DNA of 22,898 bases, taken from assembly GCA_002345545.1 (NCBI GenBank), contig DDVW01000046.1:53016-75913 (forward strand), in the 5' to 3' direction. The translations under genes were made by a program, and so were the position numbers. Positions 1-7,217 of this stretch are shown piece after piece. A model generated the notes under the pieces. It was not told the DNA's origin. It saw nothing but the letters and a program-made list of their open reading frames with translations, and made no database searches. Position 1 is the stretch's first letter; every line of letters begins with the position of its first letter. This DNA is from Stenotrophomonas sp. UBA2302 (lineage in GTDB: Bacteria; Pseudomonadota; Gammaproteobacteria; Xanthomonadales; Xanthomonadaceae).

Positions 1-1
1 T

Positions 2-289
2 TACCTGCGCCGCGACGGACGTCAGCTGGCGGTGCTCACCTATGACAACGGCCCGGACTATTTCGAGGAAGGCCTCACCCGGGCCCGGGTGGACGGCCAG
101 ATCGGTTACTTCGATCACCAGTTGCAACCGGCCTTCACAGCCCGCTTTGACTGGGCCTGGCCGTTCAAGGATGGCGTCGCCGAAGTCTGCCAGGGCTGCA
201 CGCTCGGCGAGCCCGATGCGCTGGACCATGTATCCGTCGTGGGAGGCAGGCATTACCGCATCAACCGCCAGGGCAAAACGTTGCCCTGA
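2..289 (+). CDS. WG-repeat-like protein, 3' end only
   Basis: The reading frame is open from the first bases of the window, so this is the C-terminal part (about 95 residues) of a longer protein; the GTG at 32 is internal. The visible part has the pattern of WG (KWG) repeats: short segments with aromatic and glycine residues such as DGQIGYFDHQ, followed by a phrase of the type FDWAWPFKDGVAEVC, which recurs in these beta-rich proteins. A CxxC pair (CQGC) lies near residue 55 counted from the GTG. The function of WG-repeat proteins is mostly unknown; they are thought to be binding or scaffold modules. The next gene (tilS) starts about 175 bases later and is probably a separate unit. Confidence in the frame is high; confidence in the family is moderate because only one or two repeats are visible. 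Confidence 0.6.
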   Translation, partial: YLRRDGRQLAVLTYDNGPDYFEEGLTRARVDGQIGYFDHQLQPAFTARFDWAWPFKDGVAEVCQGCTLGEPDALDHVSVVGGRHYRINRQGKTLP

Positions 290-307
290 GCGGGGTTTGC
301 AGGAGTT

Positions 308-330
308 TGTGGGAGCAGCCTAAGCCACGA
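308..330 (+). repeat. Degenerate REP-like palindrome
   Basis: This stretch resembles the extragenic palindromes of pseudomonads and xanthomonads that begin TGTGGGAGC and end GCCGCGA. GTGG (309-312) can pair with CCAC (325-328), but the inner arms are imperfect, so it looks decayed. It lies in the gap between the WG-like gene and tilS. The assignment is by pattern only. Confidence 0.35.
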
Positions 331-464
331 AGCCGGCATCGATGGAATCGCCAACCAGTCCGGATTCTGAAGGCCTATCCACCTCGCGGCTAACGCCGGG
401 CCTGCAAGACTTCGGGCATCAACAATTGCAGCCCTCACCGCCGCCATCGATACTCGACGCGGCC

Positions 465-1760
465 ATGAATCCGCTTTCCTCCTCCCTGCTCGACGCCGCA
501 GCCCACACCCCGGTGCTGGTCGGCTTCAGTGGCGGGCTGGATTCCACCGTACTGCTGCACCTGCTCGCACACGCACCCTCGCGCACACCCGGCATGCTGC
601 GGGCGGTGCATATCCACCATGGATTGCAGGCCGCTGCCGATGGCTGGGAAACGCACTGCCGCACGCTCTGCCGGCAGTGGAACATTCCGCTGCAGGTGAT
701 CCGCGTGGAGGTCCCGCACGACAGCGGTGATGGCCTTGAAGCAGCCGCACGCAAGGCGCGTCACCACGCCTTCATGCAGGCAATGCAGCCGGATGAATGG
801 CTGGCGCTGGCGCACCATCTCGATGACCAGGCCGAGACCTTCCTGCTGCGCGCCCTGCGTGGCTCGGGCATCGACGGACTGGCGGCGATGCGCGAGCGCC
901 GCGCCTTCGGCCCCGGACACCTGTGGCGGCCACTGCTGGCGACCCCGCGCGCGCGCCTGCTGGAGCATGCGCAGCACCACGGACTGCAGTGGATCGAAGA
1001 TCCCAGCAACCAGCTCGCCCACCACGACCGCAACTTCCTGCGGTTGCAGATCCTGCCGCTGCTGGCGGCACGCTGGCCGCAGGCCGCCCATGCCTTGGCC
1101 CGCAGCGCCGCGCTTGCCGCCGAGACCTCGGAACTGCTTTCCGCGCACGACAATAGTGATCTGGCCTCCTGCCTGACAGCGGCGGACACGCTGGACCTGC
1201 AGCCATTGAACGCCCTGCCCGTGCCACGCCGCGCACGCCTGTACCGCACCTGGGTACAACACCTGCGATTGCCACCGCTACCAGCCAACGGCGTGCATTC
1301 CATCGAGCGGCACCTGCTATCCGCGCGCGCCGACCTGCAGCCGGCCTTCGTCTGGCAGGGCGTGCAGATCAGCCGCTGGCGCGGGCAACTGCATGCCTTC
1401 ACCATCACCACTCCATGGCCGGCCGGCTGGCAGGCATGCTGGGATGGCGCCCAGCCACTGACGCTGCCCGATGGCAACCGGCTGCTCCTGTCTGGCGCCA
1501 CCTTCGATCTCCCCTTGCAGGTGCGTGCGCGTCAGGGTGGCGAACGTATCCGCCTACCCGGGCGCGAGCACTCCCACTCCCTCAAACAGCTGCTGCAGGA
1601 GTCGGATATCCCGCCGTGGCAGCGCGCAGGATTGCCGCTGCTGTGGCGCGAGGGTGAACTGCTGGCCGCCGGCGACCGCATCCTCTCCGCTCCGCTGCAA
1701 CAGTGGCTGCAGACCCGCCATGCCCGCCTGCATTGGCAGCAGGGGCCTGCATCGAATTGA
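465..1760 (+). CDS. tilS: tRNA(Ile)-lysidine synthase TilS
   Basis: This enzyme uses ATP to attach lysine to the wobble cytidine (C34) of the tRNA-Ile with CAU anticodon, changing its decoding from AUG to AUA. It is cytoplasmic and essential in most bacteria. From the ATG at 465 the protein has 431 residues, matching the usual length (about 430). The PP-loop ATP-binding motif SGGLDS is at residues 22-27, and the second conserved block HHLDDQAET is at 117-125, followed by RGSGIDGL (132-139). A C-terminal TilS substrate-binding domain is visible ([20 protein letters not shown] region). The frame stays open upstream to an ATG at 342, but the 41 extra residues are low-complexity (Ser/Pro/Gln-rich) and unlike the family, so I chose 465. 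xseB follows after 31 bases, suggesting a shared transcript. Confidence 0.95.
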   Translation: MNPLSSSLLDAAAHTPVLVGFSGGLDSTVLLHLLAHAPSRTPGMLRAVHIHHGLQAAADGWETHCRTLCRQWNIPLQVIRVEVPHDSGDGLEAAARKARHHAFMQAMQPDEWLALAHHLDDQAETFLLRALRGSGIDGLAAMRERRAFGPGHLWRPLLATPRARLLEHAQHHGLQWIEDPSNQLAHHDRNFLRLQILPLLAARWPQAAHALARSAALAAETSELLSAHDNSDLASCLTAADTLDLQPLNALPVPRRARLYRTWVQHLRLPPLPANGVHSIERHLLSARADLQPAFVWQGVQISRWRGQLHAFTITTPWPAGWQACWDGAQPLTLPDGNRLLLSGATFDLPLQVRARQGGERIRLPGREHSHSLKQLLQESDIPPWQRAGLPLLWREGELLAAGDRILSAPLQQWLQTRHARLHWQQGPASN

Positions 1761-1791
1761 CCCTGCCGTCCGCGCCACTCACACTTTCACC

Positions 1792-2052
1792 ATGCCCAAG
1801 AAGTCCACAAACGAAGCCTCCCCGGTCGCCCACTTCGAGCAGTCGCTGCAAGAACTGGAAAATCTGGTGGAAAAAATGGAAGCCGGCGATCTCAGCCTGG
1901 AACAGTCCCTGACCGCCTATGAACGCGGTGTCGGCCTGTACCGCCAGTGCCAGCAGGCGCTGGAACAGGCCGAGCTGCGCGTGCGCCTGCTGACCGATCC
2001 CGCCCAGCCGGAGAAATCCGAGCCTTTCGATACCACCGGCAATGACGACTGA
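1792..2052 (+). CDS. xseB: Exodeoxyribonuclease VII small subunit
   Basis: This 86-residue protein is the small subunit of exonuclease VII, which degrades single-stranded DNA into acid-soluble oligonucleotides together with several copies per XseA. The family core [20 protein letters not shown] followed by [23 protein letters not shown] is present at residues 15-57 and forms the usual two-helix hairpin; the acidic tail is typical. The ATG at 1792 is chosen because it gives the normal length; the same frame stays open upstream only as a shadow of tilS. The stop overlaps the start of ispA by 11 bases, so the two are very likely translationally coupled. xseA is not in the window. Confidence 0.93.
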   Translation: MPKKSTNEASPVAHFEQSLQELENLVEKMEAGDLSLEQSLTAYERGVGLYRQCQQALEQAELRVRLLTDPAQPEKSEPFDTTGNDD

Positions 2053-2920
2053 CGCCCTGTTCGACCGCTGGCTCGAACGCACCACGCAACAGCTGCAAGC
2101 CGTTCTCCCCGATCCCGACGCCACCCCGCAAGGCCTGCACCAGGCCATGCGTTACGCCGCGCTGGGTGGCGGCAAGCGCATGCGTCCCCTGCTGGTATAC
2201 GCGGCCGGCCACCTGTTCGACGCCGACGAAGACCGGCTTGACGCGCCCGCGGCGGCAGTGGAACTGATCCACGCCTATTCGCTGGTCCACGACGATCTGC
2301 CGGCGATGGACGATGACGACCTGCGTCGCGGCCGCGCCACCACCCATATCGCCTTCGACGAAGCCACCGCGATCCTCGCCGGCGATGCGCTGCAGACCCG
2401 GGCGTTCGAGCTGCTGGCCAATACCGGCTTGCCACCGGCACTGGCGCTGGATTGCCTGCGCACGCTGGCCAGCGCTTCCGGCGTGGCCGGCATGTGCGGC
2501 GGCCAGGCGCTGGATATCGACGCCACCGGCCAGTTGCAGTCGCTGGCGGAGCTGGAACGCATGCATGCACTCAAGACCGGCGCACTGATCCGTGCGGCGG
2601 TGCGCATGGGCGCACTGTGTGGTGGTGCCGGCCAGGACGACCTCGCCCGGCTGGATGCCTTCGCCAGCGCCCTGGGCCTGGCCTTCCAGGTGCGCGATGA
2701 CATCCTCGATATCGAAGCCAGCTCCGAGCAGCTCGGCAAGACCGCCGGCAAGGATGCGGCCCAGGACAAGTCCACCTTCCCGGCGCTGCTCGGCATCGAC
2801 GGCGCCAAGGCGCGGCTGGCGGCACTGGCCGGGGAAATGCACGACACCCTCGCCCCCTTCGGCCTCCGCGCCAGGGCACTGGCGGCGCTGGCGGAACTGA
2901 CCATCCAGCGCTCGCACTGA
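2042..2920 (+). CDS. ispA: (2E,6E)-farnesyl diphosphate synthase
   Basis: This cytoplasmic prenyltransferase condenses isopentenyl diphosphate with dimethylallyl and then geranyl diphosphate to make the C15 farnesyl diphosphate used for undecaprenyl carriers and quinone side chains. The 292-residue protein has the GGGKRMRP motif (42-49), the first aspartate-rich motif [10 protein letters not shown] (84-93) with the two-residue insertion of bacterial (type II) short-chain enzymes, and the second motif FQVRDDILD (215-223). Tyr79, five residues before the first motif, fits the HAYSLVHDD context seen in Escherichia coli IspA and supports a C15 product. It overlaps xseB by 11 bases. In enterobacteria dxs follows; here the operon ends at a terminator, so dxs lies elsewhere. 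Confidence 0.95.
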   Translation: MTTDALFDRWLERTTQQLQAVLPDPDATPQGLHQAMRYAALGGGKRMRPLLVYAAGHLFDADEDRLDAPAAAVELIHAYSLVHDDLPAMDDDDLRRGRATTHIAFDEATAILAGDALQTRAFELLANTGLPPALALDCLRTLASASGVAGMCGGQALDIDATGQLQSLAELERMHALKTGALIRAAVRMGALCGGAGQDDLARLDAFASALGLAFQVRDDILDIEASSEQLGKTAGKDAAQDKSTFPALLGIDGAKARLAALAGEMHDTLAPFGLRARALAALAELTIQRSH

Positions 2921-2949
2921 CTGCTGCCGAAGCACGCTGCGGAAAACAC

Positions 2950-2979
2950 AAAGGCCCGGGCATCGCTGCCCGGGCCTTT
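2950..2979. terminator. Bidirectional intrinsic terminator between ispA and the DUF4870 gene
   Basis: A perfect 13-bp stem (AAAGGCCCGGGCA, 2950-2962, with its complement at 2967-2979) closes a four-base loop TCGC. The arms begin with A and end with T on both strands, so it can stop transcription from ispA (+) and from the convergent gene at 3000-3389 (-). Confidence 0.88.
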
Positions 2980-2999
2980 GCATTCACACCAGCGCCGGA

Positions 3000-3389
3000 T
3001 TACTTGATCAGACGCAGGGTGAACGGATAACGGTAGGCTTCGCCCTTGTTGGCAGCCAGGGCGGCCATGATGGTCAGCACCAGCCATGCGATACCGACAA
3101 CGACCAGCAGCAGCAGGCCGATCAGCACCAGCGTCAGGATGCCCGAAACCACCAGCGCGATGAACACGGTGATGTTGAAGTTCAGCGCTTCCTTGCCCTG
3201 GTCATCCACGAACGGCATGGTGTCCTTCTTGATCAGCCAAACCACCAGCGGGCCGAGCAGCGTGCCGAAAGGAATGATGATGCCGACCAGCGTGGCCAGG
3301 TGGGCGAACATGCCCCACTGGCGCTCCTCGGCAGACGGCGCACCGGTCGGTGCCGGCGGCGGCGTGGTCATGTTTTCGAATTCGCTCAT
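3000..3389 (-). CDS. DUF4870 (Tic20-like) small membrane protein
   Basis: This 129-residue protein has a short Pro-rich hydrophilic N terminus, then the DUF4870 pattern: EERQWGMFAHLATLVG (about 21-36), a first membrane segment (about 28-52), the conserved loop KKDTMPFVDDQGKEALNFN (54-72), and two further hydrophobic stretches (about 73-92 and 93-113). The family is widespread and of unknown function, predicted in the inner membrane. The start at 3389 is chosen because GGGGAA lies a few bases upstream and the family homology begins here; an in-frame ATG at 3449 adds 20 residues without family character. The gene lies 81 bases downstream of pmbA on the same strand and could be cotranscribed or have its own promoter. 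Confidence 0.88.
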   Translation of the reverse strand: MSEFENMTTPPPAPTGAPSAEERQWGMFAHLATLVGIIIPFGTLLGPLVVWLIKKDTMPFVDDQGKEALNFNITVFIALVVSGILTLVLIGLLLLVVVGIAWLVLTIMAALAANKGEAYRYPFTLRLIK

Positions 3390-3470
3390 GGTGTTTTCCC
3401 CAAATCCTTGTAATTGGTCTTCTGTTAGCGGCAGCGGGAGCGGTCCCATCCGCCGACCCGCTAGGATACG

Positions 3471-4838
3471 TCAATCGTCGCCGGCAACCGTCATCCTGCC
3501 GACGAGTATCGAGCCTACCGCGATATGCGAGCGCGGATCGACATCACTGCCCACCGCCTCGATTGTGGCGAACATCTGTTTCAGATTGCCTGCAATGGTG
3601 ATGCCATCCACCGGATAGGCGATCTGGCCGTTCTCCACCCAGAAGCCGGCCGCACCGCGCGAGTAGTCGCCGGTCACGCCGTTGACGCCCTGCCCCATCA
3701 ATTCGGTCACCAGCAGGCCGGTGCCCATCCCCGCCAGCAGCGAAGCGCGGTCGCCTGCATTGGCCGCCACCTGCAGGTTGTGCACGCCACCGGCGTTGGC
3801 GGTGGTCGTCAGCCCCAGCCTTCGCGCCGAGTAGCTGCCAAGGATGTAGCGCTGCAGCACGCCACCGCTGACCAGCGCCGAATCACGCGTGGCCACGCCT
3901 TCGCCATCGAACGCGCTGGAGCGCAGCCCGCGCCGGAGCAGCGGCCGCTCATCGATGCCGAACCAGTCCGGGAACAACTGCGTGCCGGCACTGTCGAGCA
4001 GGAAGCTGGCACGCCGGTACAGTGCACCGCCGGATACCGCGCCCAGCAGATGGCCGATCAACGAGCGGGCCATTTCCGCCGCGAACAGCACCGGCACCTG
4101 GCCGGTCGGCAGCGAACGCGGCTGCAGGCGCGCCAGCGTGCGTTCGGCGGCGCGACGGCCCACCGCCGCGGGGTCGTCCAGATCCTCGCGGGCAATGGCG
4201 CTGGTGTACCAGCCATCGCGCTGCATGCCATCACCCTGCCCGGCGATCAGCGCGCAGCCGATGGAATGGTGGCTGCTGCGCTCGCGGCCGATGAAACCGT
4301 GCGAGTTGGCATAGACCGACAGGCTTTGCGCGGTGGCCGCCGAGGCGCCATCGGAGTTGCTGATGCGGCCGTCGACCCCGCGACCGGCGGCTTCGCAGGC
4401 CAGCGCCAGATCCACCGCTTCCCCGGCGCTGAGCGCCCACGGGTGCCAGCTGTCCAGGTCCGGAAATTCGGTCGCCATCAGCCCGGCGTCGGCCAGACCG
4501 GCGGCCGGGTCGTCCTCGGTATGCCGGGCAATCGCACAGGCCTGCGCCACGGTCGCCTCCAGGCTGGATTCCTGCAGGTCGGCGGTACTGGCACTGCCCT
4601 TGCGCTGGCCGAAATACACCGTCACCGCAATGCCGCGGTCATGGGTGGATTCGACCGTCTCCACCTCGCCCAGGCGCACGTTCACATCCAGACCGCGCTC
4701 TTCGCTGCAGCTGACCTCGGCCTGCGTGGCGCCCATCGCGCGGGCCTTCTCCAGCAACCGCTGGGAGATGCCGGCCAGTTGTTCCAGTCGCGGCAGGCTG
4801 TCGTCGGCGACGTGGGTTTCGGTGGGGTTGGTGTTCAA
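3471..4838 (-). CDS. pmbA: Metalloprotease TldE (PmbA)
   Basis: TldE is the partner of TldD in a cytoplasmic heterodimeric zinc protease that cleaves unfolded peptides; in Escherichia coli the pair matures microcin B17 and degrades the antitoxin CcdA. The 455-residue protein shows family blocks: RKGSASTADL (about 79-88), the VSGGALYRRASFLLDSAG region, and the C-terminal ELMGQGVNGVTGDYSRGAAG. It lacks the HExxxH motif, as expected for the non-catalytic TldE partner. The start codon is TTG (4838-4836), with an AAGGA Shine-Dalgarno seven bases upstream (4850-4846); the next in-frame ATG would remove about 34 conserved residues. The catalytic partner tldD is about 0.9 kb away, with darP divergent between them. 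Confidence 0.95.
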   Translation of the reverse strand: MNTNPTETHVADDSLPRLEQLAGISQRLLEKARAMGATQAEVSCSEERGLDVNVRLGEVETVESTHDRGIAVTVYFGQRKGSASTADLQESSLEATVAQACAIARHTEDDPAAGLADAGLMATEFPDLDSWHPWALSAGEAVDLALACEAAGRGVDGRISNSDGASAATAQSLSVYANSHGFIGRERSSHHSIGCALIAGQGDGMQRDGWYTSAIAREDLDDPAAVGRRAAERTLARLQPRSLPTGQVPVLFAAEMARSLIGHLLGAVSGGALYRRASFLLDSAGTQLFPDWFGIDERPLLRRGLRSSAFDGEGVATRDSALVSGGVLQRYILGSYSARRLGLTTTANAGGVHNLQVAANAGDRASLLAGMGTGLLVTELMGQGVNGVTGDYSRGAAGFWVENGQIAYPVDGITIAGNLKQMFATIEAVGSDVDPRSHIAVGSILVGRMTVAGDD

Positions 4839-4845
4839 TGCTTTA

Positions 4846-4850
4846 TCCTT
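4846..4850 (-). promoter_or_regulatory. Ribosome binding site of pmbA
   Basis: On the - strand the sequence AAGGA lies seven bases before the TTG at 4838. It is the reason for placing the start of pmbA at a non-ATG codon. Confidence 0.6.
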
Positions 4851-4878
4851 TCAAAAATCTAGCCGAAGCCGATGATTT

Positions 4879-4995
4879 CCTTCTCTCTTGGGGAGAAGGT
4901 GGCGCGAAGCGCCGGACGAGGGAACGGGCGAAGCCTCGCACTCCGATTGCACGAGGCTTCGCCCGTCCCCTCACCCCAACCCCTCTTCCGGAGGG
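4879..4995. repeat. Composite palindromic extragenic element
   Basis: Four inverted repeats occupy the spacer between pmbA and darP. CCTTCTC/GAGAAGG pair (4879-4885 with 4893-4899), GGCGC/GCGCC pair (4901-4905 with 4909-4913), a 15-bp perfect stem pairs 4924-4938 with 4952-4966 (extended by three pairs beyond one mismatch, 4920-4922 with 4968-4970), and CCCTC/GAGGG pair (4981-4985 with 4991-4995). The phrases GGAGAAGG, GGACGAGGG and CCCTCACCCCAACCCCTC resemble a dispersed intergenic repeat type I know from xanthomonad and related genomes. It could act on mRNA ends or be a passive MITE-like repeat. Copy number cannot be judged from one window. Confidence 0.65.
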
Positions 4996-5053
4996 AGCGG
5001 GGCTTTCCAAAGCAGGCTGCGGTACACACGAACTTTAATCGAGTAACAAGGCA

Positions 5054-5647
5054 ATGCGCGGACGCGACGAAGAAACCGGTGAATTTTTCAGTGAAAGCCG
5101 CAGCCAGAACCGGCGCGAGGCACTGGAGGTGCTGGCGCTGGGGGAAACGCTGGTATCGCTGACCCCGGCCCAGCTGGCACGCCTGCCCATTCCCGAGGAT
5201 CTGCTGGAACACATCGAGTACAGCAAGCGCATCACCGCGCATGGCGCCCGCAAACGCCAGCTGGCGTTCCTGGCCAAGCAGATGCGCCGCGAGGAAGATG
5301 CCACGCTGGAGGCGATCCGCGATGCACTGGAAGCCAACAGCGCGACCTCCAAGCGCTCGGTGGCGCTGATGCACCGCATCGAGCGCTGGCGTGAGCGCCT
5401 GCTGGCCGAAGGCGATGCCGCACTGGCGGAACTGCTGGAGGAATTTCCCGACGGTGACCGCCAGCAGCTGCGTACGCTGGTGCGCAACGCGTTGGCGGAG
5501 CAGGCGAAAAACAAGCCGCCGCGTGCGTTCCGCGAGATCTTCCAGGTGCTGCGCGAGCTGATGGAGCCCTCGCTGATCGCAGGCAGCGACGCGGCAGAAG
5601 CGGAAGACATCGGCGATGACGCCGATGATCTCGACGACGCAACCTGA
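5054..5647 (+). CDS. darP: Ribosome maturation factor DarP (YjgA, DUF615)
   Basis: DarP (formerly YjgA) binds late 50S ribosomal precursors and helps assemble the peptidyl transferase centre region. The 197-residue, highly charged helical protein fits the DUF615 family: the N-terminal block [17 protein letters not shown] (about 20-36), [17 protein letters not shown] (about 44-60), [17 protein letters not shown] (about 66-82), the central [10 protein letters not shown] (about 108-117), and [13 protein letters not shown] near residues 157-169. The tail is rich in Asp and Glu. The ATG at 5054 has only a close-set AAGG (5048-5051) as a ribosome site. It is divergent from pmbA, the same pairing (yjgA beside pmbA) known in Escherichia coli. 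Confidence 0.94.
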   Translation: MRGRDEETGEFFSESRSQNRREALEVLALGETLVSLTPAQLARLPIPEDLLEHIEYSKRITAHGARKRQLAFLAKQMRREEDATLEAIRDALEANSATSKRSVALMHRIERWRERLLAEGDAALAELLEEFPDGDRQQLRTLVRNALAEQAKNKPPRAFREIFQVLRELMEPSLIAGSDAAEAEDIGDDADDLDDAT

Positions 5648-5659
5648 AACCGCACCACG

Positions 5660-5688
5660 GGCAGCGGCCACTGATCCCGGTCGCTGCC
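5660..5688. terminator. Possible weak hairpin between darP and tldD
   Basis: GGCAGCG (5660-5666) pairs with CGCTGCC (5682-5688) around a 15-base loop in the gap between two convergent genes. There is no T run, so a role as terminator is only suggested by position. Confidence 0.3.
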
Positions 5689-5722
5689 GCTGCTCTGTGC
5701 CGTCATTCCAGCCGGTGCCGGG

Positions 5723-7168
5723 TCACGCCTGTGTGCCACCCACGGTGAGGCCGTCGATCAGCAGTGACGGCTGGCCCACACCCACCGGTACGCTCTGGCC
5801 GTCCTTGCCGCAGATGCCCACGCCCTCGTCCAGGGCCAGATCGTTGCCGATCATGCGCACCTTCTGCATGGTTTCCGGGCCGTTGCCGATCAGCGTGGCA
5901 CCCTTCACCGGCGCACCGATTTTGCCGTCCTCGATCAGATAGGCCTCGGTCGCCGAGAACACGTACTTGCCGCTGGTGATGTCGACCTGGCCACCGCCGA
6001 AATTGACCGCGTACAGGCCCTTCTTCACCGAACGGATCATTTCCTGCGGATCATGCTCGCCGGCGCGCATGTAGGTGTTGGTCATGCGCGGCATGGTCAT
6101 GTGCGCGAACGATTCACGGCGGCCGTTGCCGGTCGGCGCCACGCCCATCAGGCGCGCATTGAGCGTGTCCTGCATGTAGCCGACCAGTACACCGTCCTCG
6201 ATCAGCGTGGTGCACCGGGTCGGGGTGCCCTCGTCGTCGATGTTGAGCGAGCCGCGACGGCCGTCCAGCGTGCCGTCATCGACAATGGTCACGCCCTTTG
6301 AGGCCACGCGTTCGCCGATGCGGCCGGCGTAGACGCTGGTGCCCTTGCGGTTGAAGTCGCCCTCCAGGCCGTGGCCGACCGCCTCGTGCAGCAGCACGCC
6401 CGGCCAGCCCGGACCCAGCACCACCGGCATCACGCCGGCCGGGGCCGGGATCGCCTCCAGATTGACCAGCGCCTGGCGCAGCGCCTCGCGAGCGAAGCGC
6501 TCCGGCCGCTCGCCGGCAAACAGTTCCTCGTAGCTGTAACGGCCGCCGCCACCGGCATAGCCGGACTCGCGCCGCCCGTTCTGCTCGACGATCACCTGCA
6601 CGTTCAGGCGAACCAGCGGGCGCACATCGGCCGCCAGCACACCATCGCTGCGGGCGATCAGCACCGTGTCCACGCCGCCGGAAAGGCTCACCATCACCTG
6701 CTGCACGCGCGGATCGGCGGCACGCAGGTACTGGTCCAGGCGCTTGAGCACCTGGACCTTGGCTTCGTTGCCGATGCTGTCCACCGGGTCCAGCGCCGGG
6801 TACAGCGCGCGGCCGCTGCCACGCACCAGCGAGCGCACGTTCTGCGCCCCGCCCTCGCGGGAGATGGCGCGCGCGGATTGCGCCGCCGCCAGCAGCGCAG
6901 CCGGCTGGATGTCGTCGGAATAGGCGAAGCCGGTCTTCTCGCCGGCGATCGCACGCACGCCCACGCCCTGTTCGATGGAATGGGCACCATCCTTGACGAT
7001 GCCGTCCTCCACGCTCCAGCTCTCACGCCGCGAGTGCTGGAAATACAGGTCGCCAAAGTCGATACCCGGCCCCAGCAGGGTGCCGAAGGTGCGTTCCAGG
7101 CGGTTGGCGTCCAGTCCGGCGGGCAGCAGCAGGCGGGATTCGGCGAGCGTCAGGGCGTTGTCAGTCAT
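5723..7168 (-). CDS. tldD: Metalloprotease TldD
   Basis: TldD is the catalytic, zinc-binding subunit of the TldD-TldE peptide protease. The 481-residue protein carries the HExxxH motif as HEAVGH at residues 261-266, inside [18 protein letters not shown], and a conserved C-terminal cysteine at 453 (GVGICGKDG), which is a metal ligand in this family. The N-terminal domain has the expected pattern [20 protein letters not shown]. Length equals the family norm. The gene is last in the maf-rng-yhdP-tldD operon, 49 bases after yhdP. In enterobacteria tldD also follows yhdP, but pmbA lies at a distant locus; here tldD and pmbA are near each other. Confidence 0.96.
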   Translation of the reverse strand: MTDNALTLAESRLLLPAGLDANRLERTFGTLLGPGIDFGDLYFQHSRRESWSVEDGIVKDGAHSIEQGVGVRAIAGEKTGFAYSDDIQPAALLAAAQSARAISREGGAQNVRSLVRGSGRALYPALDPVDSIGNEAKVQVLKRLDQYLRAADPRVQQVMVSLSGGVDTVLIARSDGVLAADVRPLVRLNVQVIVEQNGRRESGYAGGGGRYSYEELFAGERPERFAREALRQALVNLEAIPAPAGVMPVVLGPGWPGVLLHEAVGHGLEGDFNRKGTSVYAGRIGERVASKGVTIVDDGTLDGRRGSLNIDDEGTPTRCTTLIEDGVLVGYMQDTLNARLMGVAPTGNGRRESFAHMTMPRMTNTYMRAGEHDPQEMIRSVKKGLYAVNFGGGQVDITSGKYVFSATEAYLIEDGKIGAPVKGATLIGNGPETMQKVRMIGNDLALDEGVGICGKDGQSVPVGVGQPSLLIDGLTVGGTQA

Positions 7169-7217
7169 GTCGTTCCAGATGGGGGCGCGGCAGCGGTTCG
7201 CAAGCCGCAGCGGTGGT

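Noticed and set aside
1892..2983. 363-codon - strand frame opposite ispA
   Set aside because: Shadow of ispA and xseB; no motifs and typical antisense composition.
3525..4862. 445-codon open frame on the + strand opposite pmbA
   Set aside because: Shadow frame; pmbA on the - strand has clear family motifs and a ribosome site.
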